Below are positions 51,185-60,441 of a stretch of 64,000 nt of DNA, one piece after another; positions within the stretch are counted from its first letter, which is position 1, and each line of letters starts with the position of its first letter. Both the position numbers and the translations under genes were made by a program. The notes beneath the pieces are model-generated. The model was not told the DNA's origin. It made no database searches and worked only from the letters and a program-made list of their open reading frames with translations. Location of the stretch: contig NZ_JAFICD010000001.1 of NCBI RefSeq assembly GCF_017833525.1, positions 1,612,001-1,676,000 on the forward strand, written 5' to 3'. This stretch comes from Duganella sp. 1411 (GTDB lineage: Bacteria; Pseudomonadota; Gammaproteobacteria; Burkholderiales; Burkholderiaceae_D).

Positions 51185-52313
51185 GATCCGCGTTACTCTT
51201 GCGGTCCAACAGGCTCAATACCGCCGCCACCACCCTGCCCGGCTCCACGCCCACCAGGCAAGCATGATGCCCCTGCGGACAAACGCTCTTGTAACAATAG
51301 CGGCACGGCACGTCATGGAACAGTACCCGGCTCTCGACCTGCCACGGCGTGTGCTGCGGATTGGTCAGCGCGTACAAATCGACCACCGGTGTCCCGAGCG
51401 CGGCCGCCACGTGCGCCGGCCCCGTGTTGTTCGACACCAGCACCGGCGCCAGCGCGATCGCCGCCCCCAGCTTCCCCAGATCGAGCTCGCCCGCCAGCGA
51501 ATGCGCCACGTCGCCGGCCACGCCGGACTCCCGGACGATCGCCGCGATCAGCGCCGCATCGCCGGCCTCCCCGCTCAGCACCACGCGCAAGCCTTGCTCC
51601 ACGCTCAGCCGGCGGATCACGGCGGCCCAGTGCGCCGCCGGATAACGGCGCGACGGCGCGCTGGCGCCCGGATGCATCAGCACCCATGCCCTGCCGCCGC
51701 CGGCCAGCAGCGGACGCAAGCGACGCCGCGCCCACGCCATATCGCCGTCGCGCACGGCAAAGGACAGGCGTTCGCTATCCGGACGGCAGCCGATGCCCGC
51801 GACCAGCGCCAATTGCCGCCGCACCTCGTGCCGTATCCCCTGCGCCGGCTCCGGGTCGGCGACCCAGTCGGTCAGCAGTCGGTAGGGATTTTCCCGGCAA
51901 TGCGCCAGTCTAAGCGGAATACCGGCCTGAAAGCACAACAGCGCCGCCGGCAACGCGCTCTGGCTGAACGAACTGAAGATCACCGCCGCGTCAAAGCACG
52001 CCGCGCGCAAGGTGCGCACGATCGCCGGCGTCTCCTCGGCGCCGGCCGGCGCGCCGTTGCGGACCCACGGCGCGGCATACGCCAGCACCGCATGCACCTC
52101 GGGGATGAACGGGGCGACGGCCGCCGCCGCCGGCGAGGCCAGCAGCGTCAACCGGCGCCCCGGCAGCGCCTGGCCCAGCGCGCGCATCGCCGGAGTACAC
52201 ATGAGCACGTCGCCTATGTTGTCGAGCCGAACGCACAGGATGCGGGCGGCGCCGCCCCACCGGGCCGGGCCGGTGACGCCCGCCGGGCCGCCATCGACGG
52301 CACACGCGCTCAT
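51168..52313 (-). CDS. Glycosyltransferase family 9 (heptosyltransferase-like) protein 1
   Basis: The protein has 381 residues from ATG 52313 (ATGA overlap with the upstream phosphatase gene; an in-frame ATG 52328 exists). LCVRLDNIGDVLMCTPAMRALGQALPG is the GT9 N-terminal motif; WVLMHPGASAPSRRYPAAHWA and VLVSNNTGPAHVAAALGTPVVDLYA are the ADP-heptose-binding motifs. A Cys-rich segment (VPCRYCYKSVCPQGHHACL) follows. The last residues DPRRAD and the stop are encoded by palindromic repeat copy F, showing that the original C-terminus was replaced or extended. Confidence 0.9.
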   Translation of the reverse strand: MSACAVDGGPAGVTGPARWGGAARILCVRLDNIGDVLMCTPAMRALGQALPGRRLTLLASPAAAAVAPFIPEVHAVLAYAAPWVRNGAPAGAEETPAIVRTLRAACFDAAVIFSSFSQSALPAALLCFQAGIPLRLAHCRENPYRLLTDWVADPEPAQGIRHEVRRQLALVAGIGCRPDSERLSFAVRDGDMAWARRRLRPLLAGGGRAWVLMHPGASAPSRRYPAAHWAAVIRRLSVEQGLRVVLSGEAGDAALIAAIVRESGVAGDVAHSLAGELDLGKLGAAIALAPVLVSNNTGPAHVAAALGTPVVDLYALTNPQHTPWQVESRVLFHDVPCRYCYKSVCPQGHHACLVGVEPGRVVAAVLSLLDRKSNADPRRAD

Positions 52314-52882
52314 GGGGTCGCGCCGCATGGCCGCCCCCGTGTCGCCTGGATCAGCCGCGCGGCGGCGTCAAGATCGGCGGCGATCCACGTGGGCCGGCGC
52401 AAAGCCGAGCGCTGCCACATGGTTTCGTTGCCATTGTCGATCAGGATGGTGCGGCAACCGGCGCGCGCGCCGGCCTCGACGTCGTCGAGGATGTCGCCGA
52501 TCATCCACGACGCGCCCAGATCGACCCGATGCTCGGCGGCGGCCCGCGTCAACATGCCCGCGCGCGGCTTGCGGCACGCGCAGCCCTCGTCCGGGCCATG
52601 CGGGCAGTAATAAAAACCCGCCAGCCGCGCGCCTTGTTCGGCCAGCAACTGCGCCAGGCGTTGCCGTACCGGCTCCAGCGCGGTGGCGTCGAAGCGCCCC
52701 TGCGCCACGCCCGGCTGATTGCTGACCACCAAAAACCGGTAGCCCAGGCGGCTCAGCCGTCGCACGCCGGCGGCGGCGCCCGGCGCCAACCGGATGCGGC
52801 GCGGATCGACGTTGTAGGGCACGTCGTCGATCAGCGTGCCGTCCTTGTCCAGAAAGATGGCCCCGGCAGCGCTCACGGCCAT
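52310..52882 (-). CDS. GmhB-like D-glycero-heptose-bisphosphate phosphatase (HAD-IIIA)
   Basis: The protein has 190 residues from ATG 52882. IFLDKDGTLIDDVPYNVDP carries the catalytic aspartates, FLVVSNQPGVAQGRF motif II, and YYCPHGPDEGCACRKPRAGM has the zinc-binding Cys/His set of GmhB, with WMIGDILDDVEAGARAGCRTILI closing the site. It should remove a phosphate from heptose-1,7-bisphosphate on the way to nucleotide-heptose. It overlaps both neighbours (10 bases upstream, ATGA downstream), tying it to the GT9 gene. It could instead be histidinol-phosphatase-like, but context favours heptose. Confidence 0.87.
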   Translation of the reverse strand: MAVSAAGAIFLDKDGTLIDDVPYNVDPRRIRLAPGAAAGVRRLSRLGYRFLVVSNQPGVAQGRFDATALEPVRQRLAQLLAEQGARLAGFYYCPHGPDEGCACRKPRAGMLTRAAAEHRVDLGASWMIGDILDDVEAGARAGCRTILIDNGNETMWQRSALRRPTWIAADLDAAARLIQATRGRPCGATP

Positions 52883-53613
52883 GACGTCTCCCGCAGCGGC
52901 AGCACCGTCAATTCGGCCACCACCGATTCGGCGGGCAGCAATAGCGCGGCCTTGATGGCGCGCGCCACGTTCATCGGGTCCTGCAGCGTTTCGGGGTCGA
53001 GCTCGGGAAACCGGTCCAGCAAGAACGGCGTGCGCATGCCGCCGGCGATGACGGCCGTGACCTTGATGCCGCGCGGGCGCAGCTCGGCATGCATCGCGTG
53101 CGACAGCCCCAGCAGCCCCCACTTGCTGGCGTGATAGGCGGACGCGTTCGGCCACGCGCGCTTGGCGGCGGTCGAGGCGATGTTGATGATCTGCCCGCCC
53201 CCTGCCTGGCTCATGTGCATGGCGGCCTGGCGCGACAGGAAGAACGGCCCGTTCAGGTTGGTGCCGATGACGCGCAGCCAGTCGGCCGGCGCCAGCTCCG
53301 TCAGCGGCAGCGTCAGGTCGGTGCCGGCGTTGTTGATCAACACGTCGAGCCGGCCCCAGTAGGCGACGGTGCGGGCCACGATCCGCTGGGCCGCGTCCGC
53401 GTCGCCGACGTCCAGGCCGGCGGCATCGGCGCGCAGGCCTTGCGCGCGCAGCGCCCGCGCCAGCGCGCCGGCCTTCTCGCCGTCGAGATCGGCGACCGTG
53501 ACGGACGCGCCGGAGGCCGCCAGCAGCCGGCACAGCGCCTCGCCCAGGCCGCTGGCGCCGCCCGTCACCAGCACCACCCTGCCCTCCAGGGTATGGTCGA
53601 AATCATTTTGCAT
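52873..53613 (-). CDS. Short-chain dehydrogenase/reductase
   Basis: The protein has 246 residues. The Rossmann motif TGGASGLG (about 18-25), NNAG (about 95), catalytic Ser and YHASK (Tyr-x3-Lys) are present. Substrate is unknown; in this place it may modify a sugar or sugar nucleotide. It overlaps the GT4 gene upstream by one base (TAATG) and the phosphatase gene downstream by 10 bases. Confidence 0.88.
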   Translation of the reverse strand: MQNDFDHTLEGRVVLVTGGASGLGEALCRLLAASGASVTVADLDGEKAGALARALRAQGLRADAAGLDVGDADAAQRIVARTVAYWGRLDVLINNAGTDLTLPLTELAPADWLRVIGTNLNGPFFLSRQAAMHMSQAGGGQIINIASTAAKRAWPNASAYHASKWGLLGLSHAMHAELRPRGIKVTAVIAGGMRTPFLLDRFPELDPETLQDPMNVARAIKAALLLPAESVVAELTVLPLRETSWP

Positions 53614-54962
53614 TATGCCGCTCCTCCCATGGTAAATTCGCGCACCGGCGCGCCCGCCGTTTCCTCCTGGCGCACCAGCTGTTCGGCCTGACCGACCTGC
53701 TCGCTTCTCACCGCATGTGCGGCCCGGCGCCCGGTCCTCGCCACCACCTCCTCGTAGATCGACAGGATGCGTTGTGCCACGCCGCGCCACGTGTAGTAGC
53801 GGTGCGCGCGGCGCCAGCCGGCCTTGCCCAGCCGGCGCGCGAGGTCTGGATCGGCGTACAGCCGGTGCAGGCGCGCGGCCAGCTGCACCGGGTCGCGCGG
53901 CGCGATCAGATAGCCGGTGCGGCCGTCGACCACCGTGCTTTTGATGCCACCGACGGCCGCGCCGATCACCGGTGTGGCGCAGGCCATCGCCTCGACCGGG
54001 GTGATGCCGAACGGTTCGTACCATGGCGTGGTGACGAACACGTCGGCCGCGCTGTACCAGTAGCGCAGCTCGGCCGGCGCCTTGGGTCCGGTGAACGTCA
54101 CCTGTCGCTCCAGGCCGAGCCGCGCGGTCAGCGCCATCAACGCCCGCAATTCGGCGGTGTCGTGGCCGGCGCCGGGCGGCGCCGCGCCGCCGACCACCAG
54201 CAGCCGCGCCCGCACGCCGTGGCGCGACGCCAGCTCGGCGACGCCTTCGATCACCGTGTCGATGCCCTTGCGCGGCACCATGCGCCCCAGTTGCAACACG
54301 ACGAATTCGTCGTCCGCCAGCCCGAGCCGGGTGCGCGCGCGCTCGCGCACCGGCCACAAGGTCAGCGGATCGAAGCCGCACGGCACGATGTCGATGCCGG
54401 CGCGCCTGGCGCCGTACAGCCGCACCATGTCCTGCAAGTCTTGCCGGCATTCGGCGATGACGCGGTCGGCGTCGCCCATCAGCGCGCGCTCGATCGCCAC
54501 CCGCTCGTCGGGAAAACCGTCGGCGCCGCGCTGCGCCAGCCGCCTGACCATGCCGAGCGCGTGAAAGGTGATCACGTAAGGGATGCCGAGCGCGCGCCGC
54601 ACCTCCTGCGCCACCTGCCCGGACATGAAGAAATTGGCGTGGACGATGTCGTAGCGGGGTCGCTGGTCGCGCGCGAACCCGATCACGAAGCGCGCGAACT
54701 GCGCCATGTGGGGCAGCATGTCCTCCTTGCCGATGAAGCTGGCGGGACCGGCCGGCACGTGGATCACGCGCACGTTGCGCTGCCAGTGGGTCAGCAACGC
54801 CTGCCCGGGGCTGTCGCGCCGCGTGAAGATGTCGACCGCGCAGCCGAGCCGCGCCAGTTGGCAGGCCAGGTGCGCGACGTAGACGTTCTGGCCGCCGCAG
54901 TCGATGCTGCCGGGCGCGGCCAGCGGCGACGCGTGATCACTGATGATGGCAATTTTCAGCAT
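53613..54962 (-). CDS. Glycosyltransferase family 4 protein 1
   Basis: The protein has 449 residues, a GT-B fold retaining enzyme. N-terminal GGQNVYVAHLACQLARLGCAVDIFTRRD and C-terminal LQLGRMVPRKGIDTVIEGV, then PWYEPFGITPVEAMACATPVIGAAVGG (the E-x7-E motif) are the sucrose-synthase/MshA-like GT4 signatures. A C-terminal basic tail of about 45 residues follows the fold. It transfers a sugar from a nucleotide donor during assembly of the glycan of this locus. Confidence 0.9.
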   Translation of the reverse strand: MLKIAIISDHASPLAAPGSIDCGGQNVYVAHLACQLARLGCAVDIFTRRDSPGQALLTHWQRNVRVIHVPAGPASFIGKEDMLPHMAQFARFVIGFARDQRPRYDIVHANFFMSGQVAQEVRRALGIPYVITFHALGMVRRLAQRGADGFPDERVAIERALMGDADRVIAECRQDLQDMVRLYGARRAGIDIVPCGFDPLTLWPVRERARTRLGLADDEFVVLQLGRMVPRKGIDTVIEGVAELASRHGVRARLLVVGGAAPPGAGHDTAELRALMALTARLGLERQVTFTGPKAPAELRYWYSAADVFVTTPWYEPFGITPVEAMACATPVIGAAVGGIKSTVVDGRTGYLIAPRDPVQLAARLHRLYADPDLARRLGKAGWRRAHRYYTWRGVAQRILSIYEEVVARTGRRAAHAVRSEQVGQAEQLVRQEETAGAPVREFTMGGAA

Positions 54963-54977
54963 GGCAAAGGCTCCTGA

Positions 54978-55925
54978 TTAAAGTCCGGTCACGCGCGTCA
55001 GCGCCCGGTTCCAGTCGGCGACAAAACGGTCGATGTGAAAACGTTCCAGCGCGGCCGCGCGGCCCCGCGCGCCCAGCTCGCGCGCCAGCCCCGGCTCGCG
55101 CAACAAGGTGCGCATGGCGTCGATCAAGCGCTCGGGCCGGGTGTCGATGAAGCCGCTGCGCCCGTTCTCGATGACGGTCGGCAGTTCGGTGGTGGCCAGC
55201 CCGACCACGGGCAGGCCGACCATCATGGCCTCGATCACCGCCAGGCCGAGGCTGGTGTAGCGCGCCGGATGGAAAAACCAGCGGTAGTCGGCCATGAAAT
55301 CGGGCAGTTGCCCGTGCGCGACCTCGCCCAGGCCGTCCAGTTCGTCGGAACCCATGCCGATCAAATCCAGCGGCACGCGGGCGCGCGCGGCGGCGTACAG
55401 GTCGGCGCCCAGCCGGCGGCCGCGCCGGGCCAGATGGTTGACCACCACCAGCCCCCGCTCGCGCCGGCCGCGATAGGCGATGCCGGCCGGCACCCGCACG
55501 CCATGCTCGATCACCGTGTGCGGTGTGCGCCCGCTGTCCCACATCAGTGCGTTGTAGGGCGTCACGTGCACCAGCAGCAGGCCGGGATCGTCCACCGGAT
55601 GCAAGGTGTCGGTGGCGTGCGGGCGCGGCGTGTCGTGTTCGACGTAGATACGCGGCAGAAGGCGTTGTTGCGCCGTCAGCAGCTCGTACTGGTCGCGGAA
55701 ATACTGCGGATCGTCCTGGTAGATGACGCAATCGAAGCGGCGCCGGCGCGCCTGCTCCGCCGGCAGGTCGATGACGTTGTCGCCCCAGCGCATGTCGCCG
55801 CAGCGGCCGCCGTAGCCGGGCGGACGCCCGGGCCGCGACATCACATGGAAACGGTGCGGCGCCTGGCTCAGGTAATACAAATAGGCGCCGTGCGTGTGCC
55901 AGGTCAGGATATCCAGGGTACGCAT
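54978..55925 (-). CDS. Glycosyltransferase family 4 protein 2
   Basis: The protein has 315 residues from ATG 55925, preceded by GGGAGGAG. It starts MRTLDILTWHTHGAYLYYLSQ, and the donor half contains RGLVVVNHLARRGRRLGADLY and FHPARYTSLGLAVIEAMMVGLPVVGLAT with the E-x7-E-type pattern. It is shorter than protein 1 because the acceptor domain is reduced. It lies 15 bases upstream of GT4 protein 1 in the same transcript. Confidence 0.85.
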   Translation of the reverse strand: MRTLDILTWHTHGAYLYYLSQAPHRFHVMSRPGRPPGYGGRCGDMRWGDNVIDLPAEQARRRRFDCVIYQDDPQYFRDQYELLTAQQRLLPRIYVEHDTPRPHATDTLHPVDDPGLLLVHVTPYNALMWDSGRTPHTVIEHGVRVPAGIAYRGRRERGLVVVNHLARRGRRLGADLYAAARARVPLDLIGMGSDELDGLGEVAHGQLPDFMADYRWFFHPARYTSLGLAVIEAMMVGLPVVGLATTELPTVIENGRSGFIDTRPERLIDAMRTLLREPGLARELGARGRAAALERFHIDRFVADWNRALTRVTGL

Positions 55926-56017
55926 GCGCGCTCCTCCCGACCGTCGGCGGACACGAACGTGGGCACGACCGTTCCCTTGACAAGCGATATTGCCAGTTGT
56001 TTCATTCCGCCTCCGGT

Positions 56018-57865
56018 TCAAAACACCACGTGACGCCGCGCCGTTTCCTGTTCCACCCGCTGCTGGAGTTGCCACAGCCGCGCGTAAAAACCCTGCCGCC
56101 CGAGCAGCTCGGCGTGCGTGCCGCGCTCCTCGATGCGTCCATGTTCCAGCACGATGATTTCGTCGGCGCCGACGACCGTCGAGAGCCGGTGCGCGATGAT
56201 CATGATGCTTCGATTTTTTGACAGGCGGTTAAGTTCCAGCTGAATCGCGTGTTCTGACGCTGGATCAAGCGCGGACGTGGCCTCGTCGAAAATCAGCATC
56301 GGCGGATTCTTCAGCACGATGCGGGCGATGGCCAGGCGCTGCCGCTCGCCGCCGGACAGCATGACGCCACGCTCGCCCACCAGCGTGTCGTACTGTTGCG
56401 GCAGCGCGGCGATGAACTCGTGCAGATGGGCGGCGCGCGCGGCCTGCTCCACCTCCTGCTGGCTGGCGCCGACGCGGCCATAGCCGATGTTGTAGGCGAT
56501 GGTGTCGTTGAACAGCACCGTCTCCTGCGGCACCACGCCGATCGCCCGGCGCAGGCTGGCCGGGCTGACGGCGCGGATATCCTGGCCGTCGACCAGGATG
56601 CGGCCGGCGGTGGGGTCGTAAAAACGCAGCAGCAGGCGCGCCAAGGTCGACTTGCCGGAACCGCTGCTGCCGACCACGGCCAGCGTGCGGCCGGGCGCGA
56701 TGCGCAGGCTGATGTCGCTCAGCAACGGCCGCCCGGATTCGTAGTGGAAGCCGACCCGCTCGAACACCACCTCGCCGCCGGCCGGCCGGAAAAGGGGCAG
56801 CGCCGCCGGCTCGGCCACCTCCGGCCGCTCGTCGAGCAGCGCGAACAGGCGCTCGACGTTGACCCGGGCGTCGCGCGCCTCGCGGTAGATGAAGCCGAGC
56901 GCGTTCAGCGGCAGACACACTTGCAGCACATAGGCGTTGACCAGCACCAGGTCGCCCACGGTCATGCGGCCGCCGCGCACGGCGTCCCCGGCCAGCAGCA
57001 TGACGGCGGCGACGCCGGCGGCGATGATGGCGCTCTGCCCGACATGCAGGATGAACAAGGCGCGCTGGTTGTGGCCGACCGCCTCGCGCCAGTGCCGCAT
57101 GATGGCGGCGAACTGGCGCGCCTCCAGCGCCTCGTTGCAAAAGTATTTGATGGTGTCGTAGTTGATCAGGCTGTCGGCGAGGCGGCTCTTGGCGTGCGAG
57201 TCGAGCTTGTTGACGCGGCGCTGGTGGGTGCTGCGCCGCGCCGTAAACATCAGCGTGTAGCCGGCGTAGACGACGAAGGTCAGCGCGATGGCGGCGGCGA
57301 ACCAGCCGCTGTAGCGCGCCAGCATGACCGCCAGCACCATGGCGATTTCGATCAGCGTCGGCACCAGCGTGAACAGCCCGACACCCAGCAGGAAGGCGAT
57401 GGCGCTGGTGCCGCGGTCGATGTCGGGCAGCAGGCCGCCGATCTGGCGCCGCGTGTGGAAACGCGCCCCCAGCGCGTGCAGGTGGACGAAGGTTTTTTGC
57501 GCGTACAAGGCCACCGTGCCCCGCGCCACGCGTGAAAACAGCAGGTCGCGCAACTCGTTGAGCAAGGTGGCGGCAAAGCGCAACAGCGCATAGCCGGCCA
57601 GCAGCGCCAGCGGCAGCGCGGCCGGTTGCGCCGGCCCTGACAGCGCTTCGATGATACGTTTGAGCAGCAGCGGCACGGCCACCGTCGCCACCTTGGCCAG
57701 CACCAACACCAGCAGCGCGGCGCCGATCCGCCAGCGATGGTCGACCAGCAGGCGCCACATGTCATAGGCGGCCTCGCCCGGCTTGGGCCGCCACCATGTG
57801 CGCCACCGCGAGCCGGTCTGGCCCGCCAGCCGCGCGTCTTCCCCCGCGTCCCCACCCTCGTTCAT
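56018..57865 (-). CDS. Atm1-like ABC exporter (half-transporter)
   Basis: The protein has 615 residues from ATG 57865 (GGGAG upstream); a longer frame to 57982 lacks support. Six membrane helices (about 45-330) precede the ATPase: Walker A GSSGSGKST, signature LSGGERQRLAIARIV, Walker B MLIFDEATSALDP. The coupling region INYDTIKYFCNEALEARQF is the Atm1/HMT1 hallmark, pointing to glutathione-linked metal or Fe-S precursor export. It opens the minus-strand glycan gene group, so it could alternatively export a lipid-linked glycan; the Atm1 motif argues against that. Confidence 0.85.
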   Translation of the reverse strand: MNEGGDAGEDARLAGQTGSRWRTWWRPKPGEAAYDMWRLLVDHRWRIGAALLVLVLAKVATVAVPLLLKRIIEALSGPAQPAALPLALLAGYALLRFAATLLNELRDLLFSRVARGTVALYAQKTFVHLHALGARFHTRRQIGGLLPDIDRGTSAIAFLLGVGLFTLVPTLIEIAMVLAVMLARYSGWFAAAIALTFVVYAGYTLMFTARRSTHQRRVNKLDSHAKSRLADSLINYDTIKYFCNEALEARQFAAIMRHWREAVGHNQRALFILHVGQSAIIAAGVAAVMLLAGDAVRGGRMTVGDLVLVNAYVLQVCLPLNALGFIYREARDARVNVERLFALLDERPEVAEPAALPLFRPAGGEVVFERVGFHYESGRPLLSDISLRIAPGRTLAVVGSSGSGKSTLARLLLRFYDPTAGRILVDGQDIRAVSPASLRRAIGVVPQETVLFNDTIAYNIGYGRVGASQQEVEQAARAAHLHEFIAALPQQYDTLVGERGVMLSGGERQRLAIARIVLKNPPMLIFDEATSALDPASEHAIQLELNRLSKNRSIMIIAHRLSTVVGADEIIVLEHGRIEERGTHAELLGRQGFYARLWQLQQRVEQETARRHVVF

Positions 57866-58107
57866 CGTCGCCGCTCCCAGAGTCAAACCCAGGCACGCAC
57901 GGTGCGCACGCGCTCGAGTTAGACTGCATCCCCCGGCAGAAGTGCCCGCCGCCTCGCGCCTGGATGTGGCGCCGCCGCGCATGACGCACTTCTGCGCCGC
58001 CTCATACGCCGCGCGGCCGGATGTGCCATCGACGCGCGCACCTTTGACTTCCCCGCCGCCTTGATCTATTGATGGTGCTCGCCCGCGCCATCGCCAGGAG
58101 GCCGCCC

Positions 58108-58914
58108 ATGCCCGCCATCGATTGGCCGCACCTGTTCGGCTTCACCGTCTCGCCGGTCGAGCTGTTCATTCGCGGCACGCTGACCTTCATGCTGCTGTTT
58201 TGCCTGTTCCGTTTCGTGGTGCACCGCGACGTCGGCGCGCTCGGCGTGAGCGACCTGCTGGTGTTGGTCATCATCGCCGACGCCTCGCAGAACGCCATGG
58301 CCGGCGAATACCGTTCGCTGCCCGACGGCGCGGTGTTGATCGGCACCATCATCGGCTGGAGCTTCCTACTCAACTATCTGAGCTTCCATTTCGAGGCCGT
58401 GCGGCGCTTCACGCTGCCCCGGCCGCTATGCCTGGTGCGCGACGGCAAAAAGCTGGAACGCAATCTGCGGCGCGAGCTGATCGCCGACGAGGAATTGCAC
58501 GAGATGTTGCGCGAGCACGAAATTGTCGATCTGTCGGAGGTGCGGCGCGCGTATCTGGAACCGGATGGCCAACTGACTGTCATACGTAACAGGCGTGGCG
58601 GGAGTCAGCATGCCGCCCCGGCGTCGGCAATCAAGGAGATTCAGGAGAACCATATGGCACACGCAAATCCGATCCAGATTCAAAAGTATCTGAAAGGCGT
58701 CGACTATCCGACCGACAAACGGACGCTGATCCAGACTGCCAAACAACAAGGCGCCGATGACAGCGTCTGCGCGTCGCTGGACCAGCTGCCCGACCAGCAG
58801 TTCCAGACCCCGGCCGACGTCAGCGCCGCGTTCAAGGGTCCGTCCCAGGACCACGCCGAACGCGGCGACGACGAACGCGGCGACGACGATACCACCGGCA
58901 GCCGCCGGCACTGA
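58108..58914 (+). CDS. DUF421 (YetF-like) membrane protein fused to a DUF2795 domain
   Basis: The protein has 268 residues from ATG 58108 with AGGAGG upstream. Residues about 1-170 are a DUF421 protein: three membrane helices (FIRGTLTFMLLFCLFRFVV; LLVLVIIADASQNAMAG; GAVLIGTIIGWSFLLNYLSF) and the cytosolic YetF domain (RPLCLVRDGKKLERNLRRELI, AYLEPDGQLTVIRN). Residues about 183-245 are a DUF2795 domain (NPIQIQKYLKGVDYPTDKRTLIQTA), normally a free protein of 60-80 residues. The tail is acidic and repetitive (GDDERGDDD). An internal ribosome binding site suggests a second product (58654-58914). Confidence 0.82.
   Translation: MPAIDWPHLFGFTVSPVELFIRGTLTFMLLFCLFRFVVHRDVGALGVSDLLVLVIIADASQNAMAGEYRSLPDGAVLIGTIIGWSFLLNYLSFHFEAVRRFTLPRPLCLVRDGKKLERNLRRELIADEELHEMLREHEIVDLSEVRRAYLEPDGQLTVIRNRRGGSQHAAPASAIKEIQENHMAHANPIQIQKYLKGVDYPTDKRTLIQTAKQQGADDSVCASLDQLPDQQFQTPADVSAAFKGPSQDHAERGDDERGDDDTTGSRRH
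58654..58914 (+). CDS. Possible internal translation product: free DUF2795 protein
   Basis: ATG 58654, in frame with the larger gene, is preceded by AGGAGA about 7 bases upstream and begins MAHANPIQIQKYLKG, the exact usual start of free-standing DUF2795 proteins (86 residues). The parent frame reads through with no stop, so a recent stop loss or deletion may have fused two genes while leaving the second start usable. Confidence 0.55.
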   Translation: MAHANPIQIQKYLKGVDYPTDKRTLIQTAKQQGADDSVCASLDQLPDQQFQTPADVSAAFKGPSQDHAERGDDERGDDDTTGSRRH

Positions 58915-58923
58915 ACGCGACCG

Positions 58924-59589
58924 ATGGACGCGTTCACGCCCGAGCTGCCGGCCGCCGGCGACATCGTCCGTTTTCACGACGTGGCGCTGGGGCGCCAGCA
59001 CGCCGAAGACGATGATGCCGCCCGCCACGACGCCCGCCACGACGGCAATGACGTGGTCTGGAGCGCCATCCGCGCCAACCACTATCACAACCGCCTGCTG
59101 TGGCGCGAGGAAGACCGGGCCCGGCGCACCGACGTCGGCGCCGAGGTCATCGCGGCCAGCAAGCGCGCCATCGACCGCCACAACCAGTTGCGCAACGATG
59201 CCGTCGAGGCGCTCGACGAGGCGCTGCTGACGCGCCTGTCGGAGCGATGGCCGTGCCCGTTGTCCGGCGCGCGGCTGAGCAGCGAGACGGCCGGCGCGAT
59301 GGTCGACCGGCTGTCCATCCTCGCGCTGAAGATCTTCCACATGCGCGCGCAGGCGCACCGTGCCGAGGCCGGCGCGGCGCACATGGCCGCGTGTGCCGCG
59401 CGGCTCGACCGTCTGACGGCGCAGCGCGACGACCTGGCCGGCTGCCTGGACCGCCTGCTCAGGGAAACCGTCGCCGGCGTCGCCCGCTTCAAGGTCTACC
59501 GCCAGTTCAAGATGTACAACGATCCCACGCTCAACCCGTGGCTGTACCGGCCATCGGCAAGCGCCGTCGAACCGGGAGGCGGACCGTGA
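58924..59589 (+). CDS. DUF4254 domain protein
   Basis: The protein has 221 residues, helical, and matches the DUF4254 family: [67 protein letters not shown] and [20 protein letters not shown]. The conserved NxxLWxEED and DRLSILxLKIxH patterns suggest a charged active or binding site. Members occur beside glycosyltransferases, as here, but the activity is unknown. It overlaps the following GT2 gene (GTGA). Confidence 0.82.
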   Translation: MDAFTPELPAAGDIVRFHDVALGRQHAEDDDAARHDARHDGNDVVWSAIRANHYHNRLLWREEDRARRTDVGAEVIAASKRAIDRHNQLRNDAVEALDEALLTRLSERWPCPLSGARLSSETAGAMVDRLSILALKIFHMRAQAHRAEAGAAHMAACAARLDRLTAQRDDLAGCLDRLLRETVAGVARFKVYRQFKMYNDPTLNPWLYRPSASAVEPGGGP

Positions 59590-60434
59590 GCGCGCCCGTC
59601 GATGTCCTGGTGCCCACGTATAACCGTCCGCATGCGCTGAGCGCCACGTTGATCTCGCTGGCCGCGCAGAGCGTGCCCCATCTGCGGGTGGTCATTTCCG
59701 ACCAGTCCGACGGCCACGGCGCGCTGGAGCGGCCCCTGGTCCTGGCCGCGCAGCGCTTCCTGATCGCGCAAGGGCACGAAATAAGCGCTTCGCGCCACCT
59801 GCCACGGCGCGGCATGGCCGAGCAGCGCGCCTTTTTGCTGTCGCGGGTGCGCGCGCCCTACTGCCTGTACCTGGACGACGACGTGCTGCTCGATCGCGAC
59901 CTGATCGAGCGCCTGCTGACCGTCATCGACGAACAGCGGTGCGGCTTCGTCGGCAGCGCGCTGCACGGCCTGAGCTACGTCGGCGACACGCGTCCGGACG
60001 ACGAAGCCATCGAATTCTGGCAAACGCCGGTCGAGCCGGAGCTGATCGAGCCGGACGGGCCGGCATGGCGGCGGCACCGACTGCACAGCGCGGCCAACCT
60101 GTTTCATGTGCAAGCCCGGCTGGGGCTGACGCGCGCCACCAGCCGCTGCTACCGCGTGGCGTGGATCGGCGGATGCGTGTTGTACGACACGGCAAAACTG
60201 CGCGCGGCCGGCGGCTTCGATTTCTGGCCCCTGCTGCCCGCCGAACACTGCGGCGAGGACGCGCAAGCGCAGTTGCAGGTCATGGCCCGCTATGGCGGCT
60301 GCGGCATCATCCCGTCCGGCGCCTACCACATGGAACTGCCGACCACCATCACGCGGCGCGCCTGCAATGCGCCGCACGCGCTGTGGCGGCCCGGGGTGGC
60401 ACAGCGCGACGGCGGCCAGCCCCGACAAAACTGA
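59586..60434 (+). CDS. Glycosyltransferase family 2 protein
   Basis: The protein has 282 residues and starts with GTG in a GTGA overlap with the DUF4254 gene. [23 protein letters not shown] is the GT-A N-terminus, [20 protein letters not shown] contains the metal-binding DDD, and [22 protein letters not shown] the acceptor loop. It is soluble, with no membrane helix. It is the third gene of the rightward group. Confidence 0.88.
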   Translation: MSAPVDVLVPTYNRPHALSATLISLAAQSVPHLRVVISDQSDGHGALERPLVLAAQRFLIAQGHEISASRHLPRRGMAEQRAFLLSRVRAPYCLYLDDDVLLDRDLIERLLTVIDEQRCGFVGSALHGLSYVGDTRPDDEAIEFWQTPVEPELIEPDGPAWRRHRLHSAANLFHVQARLGLTRATSRCYRVAWIGGCVLYDTAKLRAAGGFDFWPLLPAEHCGEDAQAQLQVMARYGGCGIIPSGAYHMELPTTITRRACNAPHALWRPGVAQRDGGQPRQN

Positions 60435-60441
60435 GGTCCGC

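Noticed and set aside
51120..52610. 496-residue plus-strand frame opposite the GT9 and GmhB-like genes
   Set aside because: It starts in repeat copy F and continues antisense to two real genes; Arg/His/Ala-rich with no motif.
56396..57535. 379-residue plus-strand frame opposite the Atm1-like exporter
   Set aside because: Antisense shadow of a complete ABC transporter gene.
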